DNA of 64,000 bases from Actinophytocola sp036402745 (GTDB lineage: Bacteria > Actinomycetota > Actinomycetes > Mycobacteriales > Pseudonocardiaceae): positions 31,250 to 95,249 of the forward strand of contig NZ_DASWSJ010000201.1 of NCBI RefSeq assembly GCF_036402745.1, written 5' to 3'. The notes under the pieces were generated by a model. That model saw nothing but the letters and a program-made list of their open reading frames with translations. It had not been told where the DNA came from and ran no database searches. The position numbers were made by a program, and so were the translations under genes. How positions within the stretch are numbered: the first letter of the stretch is position 1; each line of letters starts with the position of its first letter. Below are positions 14,768 to 24,000 of the stretch, in pieces.

Positions 14768-17491
14768 ATGATGCACGAGGACGCCGACCTGCTCGCGGAC
14801 TGTTCCGACGCGGCACTCGGGCGGCACGATCCGTGGGCATGGCGGCACACCATCGACGAGTTCTGGCACTACGTGCGGCCGGCCGGTCGCCGAACTCCCA
14901 AGCAGGGCTGGAAACTTCATGTGCCGGCGACACCGCTGTCGGCGTGCGTCGTGCTGTCGCGGTGTGTCGAGGTGTTCGCCGAACACCGGTGCGCGTTCAA
15001 GTTCGCGAAGACCATGCGGCAGCTGCAGCTGCTGCTCGAGCCGAACGCGGACCGCACCTCGGCGGGCAAGTTCGTGACCGCGTATCCGGTTGACGACGAG
15101 CACGCGGTGCGGGTCGCGGCGGCGCTGCACGAGGCCACCCTCGGCCTGCCGGGTCAGCTCATCCTGACCGACCGCAGGTTCCGGTCGAGCTCCCAGGTCT
15201 TCTACCGGTACGGACCGTTCGTGCGGGAGACCACGCTGACCGACGACGGCGAGTACGCCCCGATCCTGCGTGACGGCAACGGAGACGTGGTCGTCGACCG
15301 GCGCGGCATCGGCCGCCCGGTGCCGGACTGGCTGAGCGATCCGTTCCAGGACAAGCACATCGAACCGGCGAAGGTGCCGCGGTCGGTGCGGATCGGCGGG
15401 CGTTTCCAGGTGCGCGAGGCGATCCGCCAGTCCAACCGCGGCGGGGTCTACCTGGCCACCGACACCGAGACCGGCACCGAGGTGATCCTCAAGCGGTTCC
15501 GCCGGTTCACCGCGGCCGCCGTGGACGGCACCGACTCGCTCAACCGGGCGCGGGCCGAGGCCAGGACGCTCGACGCGCTGGGGCCGATCGGCGCCACCCC
15601 GCGACTTCTCGGGCTGCTCAACGAGAACGGCGACATGTTCGTCGCCGTGGAGAAGGTCTCCGGCGTGCCGCTGCGGCGCTTCGTGGCGCGCAACCTCCGG
15701 CCGACCGCGTCGGGCGCACTGGCCATGGACAGCTCCGTGGTGCTGGACCTGGCCACCCAGCTGGTCGACCTGATCGCCGAGGTGCACGCGGCCGGGTACG
15801 TGCTCGGGGACCTCACCCCGAACAACGTCATGGTCACCGACGAGGGCCGGCTGGTGCTGATCGACCTGGAGTCGGCGCTGCGGTCGTGGGAGGTCACCGT
15901 CCGGCTGACCACCAAGGCGTACACGGCCCCGGAGGAGATCGCCAGAACGCGGTTGGTCGCCCCGGCGCCGGCTGTCACCGCCGATCTCTACGGCCTCGGC
16001 GCCACGCTGATGTATCTGGCGTCCGGGTCGCATCCGCCGACGGCCGAAGGCGCCCGGGTGGTCGACCTGGTCGAGCGGATGGCGGTGCGCAACCCCGTCG
16101 TCGCGGCGCTGCGCCCGGTGATCACGGAGCTGCTCGCCGACGACCCGGCCGCGCGGCCGTCGCTGGCCGACGTGCGCGCCCGCTTGCGGGAACCCGTTGA
16201 CCTGCCGCCTGGTTCGCCGCAGCCTGTTGACCCGCCGCCTGGTTCGCCGCCGCCTGGTTCACCGCTCCCTATTTCACCGCTGTCGGTGGACGGGCTGATC
16301 GAGGACATGCTCGCGGCGATCGGCGAGACGATGACACCGGACGCACGATGGCTGTGGCGGCCGACCGTCGCGGGGCGCCGGTACGACCCGTGCTCGGTCC
16401 AGCTCGGCGCGGCGGGCGTGCTGGCGGTGCTGAACCAGGCGGTGCGAGCCGGGGAACCGGTCCCGCTGTCCACTGTGGACAGCACCGCGCGGTGGATCGT
16501 CGGCCGGCTCGGCGCCGAGGCCAAGGTGCTGCCCGGCCTGCTGTTCGGCCGGGCCGGCACCGCGGTCACCCTGTTCGAGTCGGGCGAACTGCTCGGCGAC
16601 GCCTCGATCAGCGACGCCGGACTCGGGCTGGCGCACCGGCTGCCGACGCGGTGGCCGGTCCCGGACGTGTTCCACGGGCTGGCCGGTGCCGGCCTCGCGT
16701 TGCTGCGGCTGTGGCGCGCCACGGGTTCCCCCGAGCTGCTGGACCGGGCGCGGGGGTGCGCGGAGGAGGTGCTCGGCGCGATGCGGGCCGACGGTGCTCG
16801 GGTCAGCTGGACGGCGACCGGGGAGTCGACGCTCGCCGGGGAGGTGCACTGGGGCTTCGCGCACGGGGTCGCCGGCATCGGCAGCTTCCTGCTGGACGCG
16901 GCCGGCGGCACCGGTGACGAGCGGTATGCCGACGTCGCCCGGCGCTGCGCGGAGACCCTTGCCGGCGTGGTGGATCGCGATGGCGCGGCGGCGTTCTGGG
17001 CGGGTGGGGAACCGGACGAGAACGCCGACGCCGTCCGGTTGACCGGGCTGTGCAACGGGTCCACCGGGGTCGGCACGTTCCTGCTCCGCTACTTCGTGGC
17101 CACCGGCTCCGCGACGGCCCGCGAGCTGGCCGAGGCCGCCGCGGTCGCCGTCCGGTGCGCGAACTGGACCGCACACCCGGTGTGGTGCCACGGCCTGGCT
17201 TCGGATGGGGACTTCCTGCTCGACTGCGCCCAGGTACTCGGCGAGCCGCGCTACCGCGACTGGGCCGAGGAGACCGCCGAGGTCATCGCCGCCCGCACGG
17301 TGGTGCGCGGCGGCCGCCGGCTCACCCCCGACGAGAGCGGCAACGTGGGCGCCTCGTTCGGCAACGGCTACGCGGGCGCGCTCTCCTTCCTGCTGCGGCT
17401 GCGCCACGGTGGGGAGCGCCCGCTCATCGGCTCGCCGGCGACATCCGCGCCGGCGGTCACCGCACAGATGGAGGGAGGGATGACACGGTGA
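14768..17491 (+). CDS. Class IV lanthionine synthetase (LanL)
   Basis: 907 residues in three domains: an N-terminal phospho-Ser/Thr lyase domain (about 1-200), a Ser/Thr-kinase-like domain (about 208-475; K242 in VILKRF, GDLTPNN 347-353, LIDLES around D366), a Pro/Gly/Ser-rich linker (PPGSP repeats, about 478-503), and a LanC cyclase domain (about 510-890). The zinc ligands C762 (LCNGSTG), C807 and H808 (VWCHG) are all present. That separates class IV LanL from class III LanKC, which lacks them. It phosphorylates and dehydrates Ser/Thr in a precursor, then forms lanthionine rings. The start follows TAGGGGGC. Its stop overlaps the precursor gene's GTG. Confidence 0.95.
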   Translation: MMHEDADLLADCSDAALGRHDPWAWRHTIDEFWHYVRPAGRRTPKQGWKLHVPATPLSACVVLSRCVEVFAEHRCAFKFAKTMRQLQLLLEPNADRTSAGKFVTAYPVDDEHAVRVAAALHEATLGLPGQLILTDRRFRSSSQVFYRYGPFVRETTLTDDGEYAPILRDGNGDVVVDRRGIGRPVPDWLSDPFQDKHIEPAKVPRSVRIGGRFQVREAIRQSNRGGVYLATDTETGTEVILKRFRRFTAAAVDGTDSLNRARAEARTLDALGPIGATPRLLGLLNENGDMFVAVEKVSGVPLRRFVARNLRPTASGALAMDSSVVLDLATQLVDLIAEVHAAGYVLGDLTPNNVMVTDEGRLVLIDLESALRSWEVTVRLTTKAYTAPEEIARTRLVAPAPAVTADLYGLGATLMYLASGSHPPTAEGARVVDLVERMAVRNPVVAALRPVITELLADDPAARPSLADVRARLREPVDLPPGSPQPVDPPPGSPPPGSPLPISPLSVDGLIEDMLAAIGETMTPDARWLWRPTVAGRRYDPCSVQLGAAGVLAVLNQAVRAGEPVPLSTVDSTARWIVGRLGAEAKVLPGLLFGRAGTAVTLFESGELLGDASISDAGLGLAHRLPTRWPVPDVFHGLAGAGLALLRLWRATGSPELLDRARGCAEEVLGAMRADGARVSWTATGESTLAGEVHWGFAHGVAGIGSFLLDAAGGTGDERYADVARRCAETLAGVVDRDGAAAFWAGGEPDENADAVRLTGLCNGSTGVGTFLLRYFVATGSATARELAEAAAVAVRCANWTAHPVWCHGLASDGDFLLDCAQVLGEPRYRDWAEETAEVIAARTVVRGGRRLTPDESGNVGASFGNGYAGALSFLLRLRHGGERPLIGSPATSAPAVTAQMEGGMTR

Positions 17492-17622
17492 ATTTGGACG
17501 CGCCTGAGCTCGACCTGATGCCGGCCGTGGAAACGACGGGCCAGGAGCCCGCGCTGAGCACGGGCTGCTGCACCGGCTGCTGGTCGTCGATGTTGCTCGT
17601 GACCAACGGTTGTGAGTGGTAA
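17488..17622 (+). CDS. Lanthipeptide precursor peptide (LanA-like), class IV
   Basis: 44 residues, starting at a GTG that overlaps the LanL stop (GTGA), so it is translationally coupled downstream of the enzyme. The first half is an acidic leader containing PELDLMP, close to the ELxLQ-type leader motif of class III/IV precursors. The second half is dense in ring-forming residues: Ser24, Thr25, Thr29, Ser33, Ser34, Thr39 and Cys27, Cys28, Cys31, Cys42. The core begins around STGCCTGCWSS and ends NGCEW. Four cysteines allow up to four (methyl)lanthionine rings. A cleavage site is not obvious. The mature product is predicted, not known. Confidence 0.85.
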   Translation: MNLDAPELDLMPAVETTGQEPALSTGCCTGCWSSMLLVTNGCEW

Positions 17623-17636
17623 CCGACGGTGACGAC

Positions 17637-17672
17637 AAGGGCCGTGCGCCGTCGCGGCGGCGGACGGCCCTT
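17637..17672 (+). terminator. Terminator hairpin after the lanthipeptide precursor
   Basis: AAGGGCCGT (17637-17645) pairs perfectly with ACGGCCCTT (17664-17672), and inner CCG/CGG bases extend the stem. It starts 15 bp past the precursor stop and separates the LanL operon from the MFS gene. Confidence 0.7.
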
Positions 17673-17753
17673 GGTCGCGGGCCGGCGAGTGAGTTTGAGT
17701 GCTCGGGCTCGGGGTAAGGCGGAAAGGCTCGTCCTGCTTCCGAGGAGGTCGTC

Positions 17754-19262
17754 ATGGCGGCAACGCCCGATGCGGCACCGTCCCCGGTGCTCACCCTCAT
17801 CCCGGCCCGGATCGACCGGCTGCCCTGGTCGAAGTTCCACACCCGGATGGTGGTCGCCCTGGGGGTGGCCTGGGTCCTCGACGGCCTCGAGATCACGGTC
17901 GCGAGCGCGGTCGCCGACACGCTGACCAAGCCCGAGACCCTCAACCTGTCCTCGACCGCGGTCGGGCTGCTGGCGACGGTCTACCTGGCCGGCGAGGTGG
18001 TCGGCGCGCTGTTCTTCGGCAACCTGTCCGACAAGCTGGGCCGCCGGAACCTGTTCATGCTGACGCTGGCGGTGTACCTGATCGGCAGCGGTCTCACCGC
18101 GCTGACCCTCGGCAACGGGGCGGGCTGGGTGATCTTCCTCTACGCCACCCGGGTAATCGCCGGCATGGGCATCGGCGGCGAGTACGCCGCGATCAACTCC
18201 GCGATCGACGAGCTGATCCCGGCGCGCTACCGGGGCCGGGTCGACATCGCCGTCAACGGCACCTACTGGGCCGGCGCCGTGCTCGGCACCATCGGCACGT
18301 TCATCCTGCTGAACAGGATCGAGCTGTCGCTCGGGTGGCGGCTCGGCTTCCTGATCGGTCCCGTGCTGGGTCTGGTGATCCTGCTGGTGCGCCGGCACCT
18401 GCCGGAGAGCCCGCGGTGGCAGATCATGCACGGCAAGGCGCACGAGGCCGAGGAGTCGATCACCCGGATCGAGCGCGAGGTCGAGCAGGCCGGCTACACC
18501 CTGCCTCCGGTCGACGAGAGCAAAGCCATCGAGGTGACGCCGGCCGAGGACATCGGCTACGCCGCGTTGACCAGGGTGCTGTTCCGGGAGTACCCGACCA
18601 GGGCGATCCTGGGCGCCTCGCTGATGATCAGCCAGTCGTTCCTGTACAACGCGATCTTCTTCACCTACACGCTGGTGCTCGGCAAGTTCTACGGGGTGTC
18701 CTCGGAAGCCACGCCGATCTACCTGATCGCGTTCGCGTTGGGCAACCTGGTCGGTCCCCTCACGATCGGGCACCTGTTCGACACCATCGGCCGCCGGACC
18801 ATGCTCGCGAGCACCTACATCATCTCCGGTGTCCTGCTCGCGATCACGGCGACGCTGTTCTACGCCGGGGCGCTCAACGCGATCACCCAGACCATCGCGT
18901 GGTGTGTGATCTTCTTCTTCGCCTCCGCCGGCGCCAGCGCCGCCTACCTCACGGTGAGCGAGATCTTCCCGCTGGAGGTGCGCGCGAAGGCGATCGCGGT
19001 GTTCTTCGCCATCGCGCAGTGCTTCGGCGCGCTCGGCCCGGTCATCTACGGCGCCCTGATCGGCAACGGCGACCACCCGATCCGGCTGTTCATCGGCTAC
19101 CTGCTCGGCGCGGCCATCATGATCGCCGGCGGCCTGGTCGCCCGCTTCCTCGCCGTGGACGCGGAGGGCAAGTCGCTCGAGGAGATCGCCCTCCCCCTCT
19201 CGGCGACCGGCCGCCGCGGCCGCACCCGCGCGGAAGGAGCGTCCTCCCCCTTCTCCACCTGA
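17754..19262 (+). CDS. MFS transporter (sugar-porter / acid-symporter type)
   Basis: 502 residues, about 12 predicted membrane spans. Family motifs are visible: GNLSDKLGRRN between helices 2 and 3, the R/GRR-type repeats RYRGR after helix 4 and RRHLPESPRW at the central loop, and TIGRRTM in the second half. PESPRW points to the sugar-porter/aromatic-acid branch rather than drug efflux. ATG 17754 follows CGAGGAGG. It lies downstream of the lanthipeptide operon but behind a terminator, so a link to peptide export is not supported. The substrate is unknown. Confidence 0.88.
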   Translation: MAATPDAAPSPVLTLIPARIDRLPWSKFHTRMVVALGVAWVLDGLEITVASAVADTLTKPETLNLSSTAVGLLATVYLAGEVVGALFFGNLSDKLGRRNLFMLTLAVYLIGSGLTALTLGNGAGWVIFLYATRVIAGMGIGGEYAAINSAIDELIPARYRGRVDIAVNGTYWAGAVLGTIGTFILLNRIELSLGWRLGFLIGPVLGLVILLVRRHLPESPRWQIMHGKAHEAEESITRIEREVEQAGYTLPPVDESKAIEVTPAEDIGYAALTRVLFREYPTRAILGASLMISQSFLYNAIFFTYTLVLGKFYGVSSEATPIYLIAFALGNLVGPLTIGHLFDTIGRRTMLASTYIISGVLLAITATLFYAGALNAITQTIAWCVIFFFASAGASAAYLTVSEIFPLEVRAKAIAVFFAIAQCFGALGPVIYGALIGNGDHPIRLFIGYLLGAAIMIAGGLVARFLAVDAEGKSLEEIALPLSATGRRGRTRAEGASSPFST

Positions 19263-19386
19263 CCGATCGCCCGCGCTCCGGGGCTAGGAAAAGCACGTCG
19301 CACCTCGGCCGCGAGTACCGCCGGCGGTTCGGTGGCCCACCGTGGCGCGTGTGGCACGGTCGTCGCGGGCGGGCGAGACTCGGCGG

Positions 19387-20076
19387 ATGCAGATGAAGGA
19401 CGAGGGCACCACGCACCGGCCCGCGTGGTTGCGCCGCACCCGCGGCGAGCACCGCTGGCCGGCCGCGCTGGCCGTGGTGGTCGTGGTCGTGCTCCAGTTG
19501 ATGTTGCCCGACTCGATGGTGCCGCAGGCCCGGTACGTGCTGCCCGTCCTCGAGATCGTGCTGCTGGCCGCGCTGATGGTGGCGAACCCGTTCCGCGTGG
19601 ACCGCGAGTCGACGGTGCTGCGCGGTGTGAGTCTGGCGTTGACCGTGGTGGTGGGGTTGTCCAACGGCTGGTCGGCGGTGCTGCTGGTGCTTCAGCTCGT
19701 CGGCGGCCGGTCGGTCGGCGCGGCGGAGTTGCTCGAGGTCGGAGCCGCCATCTGGGGCACCAACGTGCTGGCCTTCGCCATGGTCTACTGGGAGCTCGAC
19801 CGCGGCGGCCCGGCCGCCCGCGCCGCGGCGTCGCGCACGTACCCGGACTTCCTGTTCGCGCAGATGCAGACCCCCGAGCTGGCGCACCCGGACTGGGAGC
19901 CGTACTTCGCCGACTACCTGTACCTGTCCTTCACCAACACGACAGCGTTCAGCCCGACGGACGTGCTGCCGTTGTCCCGCTGGGCCAAAATGATCATGAT
20001 GATCCAGGCCGCGATCGCCCTGGCGGTGGTCGTTCTGGTCGTGGCCCGCGCCGTCAACGTACTGGGGTCAGCGTGA
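19387..20076 (+). CDS. Small integral membrane protein, function unknown
   Basis: 229 residues with four to five hydrophobic segments: about 25-45, 52-68, 79-105, 125-140 and 205-225. The segment YLSFTNTTAFSPTDVLPLSRWAK resembles the pore-like TxxxAFSPTD stretch of DUF1345-like membrane proteins, some of which look like minimal ion channels. ATG 19387 is chosen; ATG 19393 is an alternative and no strong ribosome site decides. It converges on the LLM oxidoreductase gene with a 9-bp overlap of 3' ends. A role in the neighbouring clusters is not supported. Confidence 0.65.
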   Translation: MQMKDEGTTHRPAWLRRTRGEHRWPAALAVVVVVVLQLMLPDSMVPQARYVLPVLEIVLLAALMVANPFRVDRESTVLRGVSLALTVVVGLSNGWSAVLLVLQLVGGRSVGAAELLEVGAAIWGTNVLAFAMVYWELDRGGPAARAAASRTYPDFLFAQMQTPELAHPDWEPYFADYLYLSFTNTTAFSPTDVLPLSRWAKMIMMIQAAIALAVVVLVVARAVNVLGSA

Positions 20077-21081
20077 CCGGATGGCGGCGAGGGTCCGCGT
20101 CCACCGGGCCGGGTCGGTCGCCTCTGTGCCGGTGAGGCCGACCCGGTGGGCGATGTCGCCGTAGCGTCTGGTCACCTCCGTCGCGACCTCCGTGGGCGTG
20201 CCGACCACGGCGAAGGTGTGCAGTACCTCGTCGTCGATCAACGCCGTCATCTCGTCCCACTGGCCGAGCACGGACAGTCCGTACAGCTCTTCGTGCAGCT
20301 CCGCCCACCCGTGCAGGCCGAAGACCGCGCGATACGTGGGCGTCGAGCCGAAGAAGGCGACCCGCGCACGGGCCGAGGTCATCGCCGCGTCGATCTCCGC
20401 GGGTGTCGAGCCGCTCGCCGTGACCGCCGCGCAGCAGATCTCGAAACCGGCCGCCGACTTGCCAGCCTTCAACCGGCCGCGCTCGACCGCCGGCATGGTC
20501 ACCTCGCGCAGGTAGCGCTCGGTGGTGGCGGGGCTGCACACCATGCCGTCGGCCACCTCGGCCGCCATCTCGGTCATGGTCGGGCCGACCGCGGCGAGGT
20601 AGATCCTGGGATTTCCGTGCGGGTTGGGGCCGGGGGCGAACATCGGTGTCATCAGGTTGTGCGTGTAGAACTCGCCGGCGAAGCTGAGCCGCTCGCCGGT
20701 CTCCCAGGAGCGCCAGATCGCCCGGACGGCGAGCACGAACTCCCGCAACCGGGCAGCCGGACTGGCCCACGGCATGCTGAACCGCCGGGTGATGTGCGTT
20801 TCGACCTGCGACCCGAGGCCGAGCACGAGCCGGCCTCCGGACAGCTCGTGCAGATCGTTCGCCTGCATGGCGACGGTCATGGGATTTCGCGCGAAGGCGA
20901 TGGCGACGGCCGTGATCAGCTCGATCCGCGACGTCCGGGCCGCCGCCGCGGTCAGCAGCAGGAAAGGGTCGAACCGTGTCTCGGCGACCATCCCCCCGTC
21001 GAAGTCGGCTTTCTCCGCCTCGACGATCACCTCTATCGCCCGTGTGACTGTCTTCGCATCCTCGCCGGAGTCGATCTTCAT
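20068..21081 (-). CDS. Luciferase-like (LLM class) flavin-dependent oxidoreductase of the PKS-NRPS cluster
   Basis: 337 residues of a bacterial-luciferase-type TIM barrel. Recognisable stretches are ELITAVAIAFARNPM, LHELSGGRLVLGLGSQVETHI and PRIYLAAVGPTMTEMAAEVADGMV. The family uses reduced FMN or F420; this sequence resembles the actinobacterial F420-type branch. Its ATG overlaps the NRPS stop (ATGA), so it is the last gene of the PKS-NRPS operon and probably tailors the released product. Luciferase-like monooxygenases include Baeyer-Villiger enzymes, which matters for an acyl-Ser-Pro scaffold. Substrate and cofactor are inferred. Confidence 0.87.
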   Translation of the reverse strand: MKIDSGEDAKTVTRAIEVIVEAEKADFDGGMVAETRFDPFLLLTAAAARTSRIELITAVAIAFARNPMTVAMQANDLHELSGGRLVLGLGSQVETHITRRFSMPWASPAARLREFVLAVRAIWRSWETGERLSFAGEFYTHNLMTPMFAPGPNPHGNPRIYLAAVGPTMTEMAAEVADGMVCSPATTERYLREVTMPAVERGRLKAGKSAAGFEICCAAVTASGSTPAEIDAAMTSARARVAFFGSTPTYRAVFGLHGWAELHEELYGLSVLGQWDEMTALIDDEVLHTFAVVGTPTEVATEVTRRYGDIAHRVGLTGTEATDPARWTRTLAAIRSR

Positions 21082-24000
21082 GCTGAGGCGTATCCCATCG
21101 ATGCCGCTTGAACGGTGCTCTTGACAGATCGCACCGACTGGACCGGCGCCGCGGCGATCGTGCTCGCGAGGCCGATCGCCTCCTCCACCGGATTGCCGAC
21201 CACGGAGGAAACCAGCCCGAGGCGCACGGCTTCGTCCTCATGGACGATGCGTCCTGTCGCGAGCAGCTCCACGGCCCGGGCGTACCCGATCGTTCGCGGG
21301 AGAGTGTGGGACAGTCCCGAGTCCGGGCCGGCTCCCACCCGCGCGAGCGGGGCGCCGAACCGGACGGTCGGGCCGGCGACCCTGATGTCACAGGCCATCG
21401 CCAGCCCCCACCCTGCTCCCATCGCGGGACCGTTGACCGCCGCGATCGTCAACTGCGGCAGCCGGTTCAGCGCGACCACCGCCAGGTTGACTCGCCGAGT
21501 CAGTTCGACCGGTGAGGATTCCCGGCCGGCGGGCAGGCCGGCGCCGACGCTGAAGCCTTGGCCGGCACCGGTCACGACGACCACCGAGACCACCTCGTCG
21601 GCGGCGAGCCCGGCGAAGACCTCGACCAGCTCGTCGGCCATCGCGCCGTCGATTCCGTTCAGGGACTCGGCGCGGTCCAACGTCACCAGCGCAACGCCGT
21701 CGACCGGATGCTCGACCCGCACGGCGCGACGCCTCGCCGATTCGGTGGCCTTGGTTGCCGCGAGATGGGTGCGGTTCGCCATCGACTTGGCGATCTCCCC
21801 GGCCACGTGCTGCACGTTCGGCTCTTCCATTATGGTGAAATGGTCACCCGGTATGTCGACCAGGTCGACGTGACCCGTGGTCAGTTCGCGCCACTTCTCC
21901 GCAGCGCTCTGGTTCAGGTTTCCCGCCGAGGCAAGGGTTCGAGCCAGGATGTCGGGCAGTGGACGCACGGCGTTCAGCACGGTGAGATCGGTCGACACCG
22001 GCCGTGGCCGGTAGCCGGCGCTGGCGGGGATCACCGCCTTGAACACGCCGAACAGCCTGCGCACCAGATTGATCGACGCACCACCGGGTAGCACACCGTT
22101 CGCTATCGCCTGCTCGAGGACGAACCGCAGTTTCGCCTCTTCGGTATCGGCCCGTGCCGGAAACGACACTGGTGGCGCGGCGGCGCCCCGGTCCGGCCAC
22201 AGCAGTTCCCACATGAACCAGTCGTGGAGCAGATCGCCGTCGACTGCCGCCAGGTCCGAGGTTCGCACGCCCATGGGATCGATCAGGATGACGTTGTCGA
22301 CCTCGTCGCCACCGGCGACCAACTGGTGCACCATCTCGAACGCGATCGTCCCGCCGAGTGACCAGCCGCCGATGTTGTACGGGCCTTGCGGCTGCACTCG
22401 CCTGATCGCATCCACATAACTCCGGGCCATGTCCGCGAACGACGTGAGAGGCCGCGTCCCCGGCTCGATCCCGGCTGCCTGCAGCCCATACAGCGGTTGG
22501 TCGTCCGGCAGGTGCCGCGCTATCGCGACGTACGGCAACACACTTCCGCCGATCGGGTGCACGAGAAATATCGGTGGGCGCGTACCACCCGGCCGAATCG
22601 CCACCAGTGGGTCATAGGCGTCCTCGGCGCGTTCACCGCGCAGCTGGGTCGCCAACTCGGCCACCGTTGGCGCTGCCGCGAACTTCGAGATGGACATCTC
22701 CACGCCGAAGCGGTTCTCTATCGTCACCACCAGCCGCATCACGCTCAACGAGGTTCCACCGAGCGCGAAGAAGTCGTCGTGCACGCCGACCCGCGCAACG
22801 CCGACTATCTCCGACATCATGTCGGCGATCGCCCGTTCCCGCGGATCGCGCGGCGCCACGTAGTCAGGTCGCCTGGTCACCCCAGGTCGACGGCGGACCA
22901 ACTCGGCGTCCGCCCTCTTGCCGCTCGGGGTAAGCGGCATCGTGGCCAGCCACTCGAGATACTTCGGAACGAGGTAGTCGGGCAGCCTCGTGCGCAACGT
23001 GCGGCGCAGCGCCTCCAGGTCGACGGCCTCCTCTTCGCCGACCAGAAACGCGGTGAGGAAGGAGTCACCGTCGGCCGCACCGCTGCCGCGTCCTGTTTGG
23101 ACGACCACCGCCGCCTCGCGCACTCCGGGGTCGCTCTCGAGGATCGCCAGCTCCACCTCGGCAGGCTCGACCCGGAACCCGCGTACCTTCGCCTGCCGGT
23201 CGGTTCGGCCATCGCACACGATCGCGCCGCCGGGCAGTCGCCGGCCCAGATCGCCCGAGCGGATCAGCCGGGAACCGGCCGGGCCGCACGGGTCCTGGAC
23301 GAATCGCTCGTCGGTGAGGTCGGGGCGCCCCTCGTAGCCCTCGGCGAGGCTGTTGCCGCCGAGATAGATCTCGCCACGCACACCGTCCGGCACCGGCCGC
23401 AGTCGCTCGTCGAGCAGGCGAACGACGGCGCCGTCGACCGGCGGTCCGATCGGCGGCAGTTCCGGGAAGGTGTCCGGGTCACCGTCCATTGTGTACGCGG
23501 TGACCAGATGGGTCTCGGTCAGGCCGTACTGGTTCTCGAGGATCGCGTCCGGCATCGCCTTGCACAGTGCGCGGATCTCGTCGGTCACGCGCAACTGCTC
23601 GCCGGCGGGTGCGATTATCCGCAGCCTGCTCGGTACGAAGGACAACCGCTGCGCGGTCACCGCGAGCTGCTGGAGCGCGACATAGGGCAGGAACACCCGT
23701 TCGACGCCGGATCGGTCGAGTAGGCGCAGCAAGGCGACCGGATCACGCCGATCCTGCTCGGCGACGAGATGCACGGTGCCGCCTCCGCAGAGCGTGGCGT
23801 AGATCTCCTGGAACGACACGTCGAACGACGGCGGCGCGAACTGCAGGGTGTGCGGTGCCCGGCCGTCGATCAGGCCGCTGGACGCGGTCAGCTGCCACGT
23901 CACCATGTTCGCCAGGGCACGATGTGGCATGGCGACACCCTTGGGCCGGCCGGTGGAGCCCGAGGTGAACAACACGTACGCGATGTCGGCCAACCCGACA

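Noticed and set aside
17754..19262. MFS gene as exporter for the lanthipeptide
   Set aside because: A terminator hairpin separates it and its PESPRW-type motifs indicate metabolite uptake.
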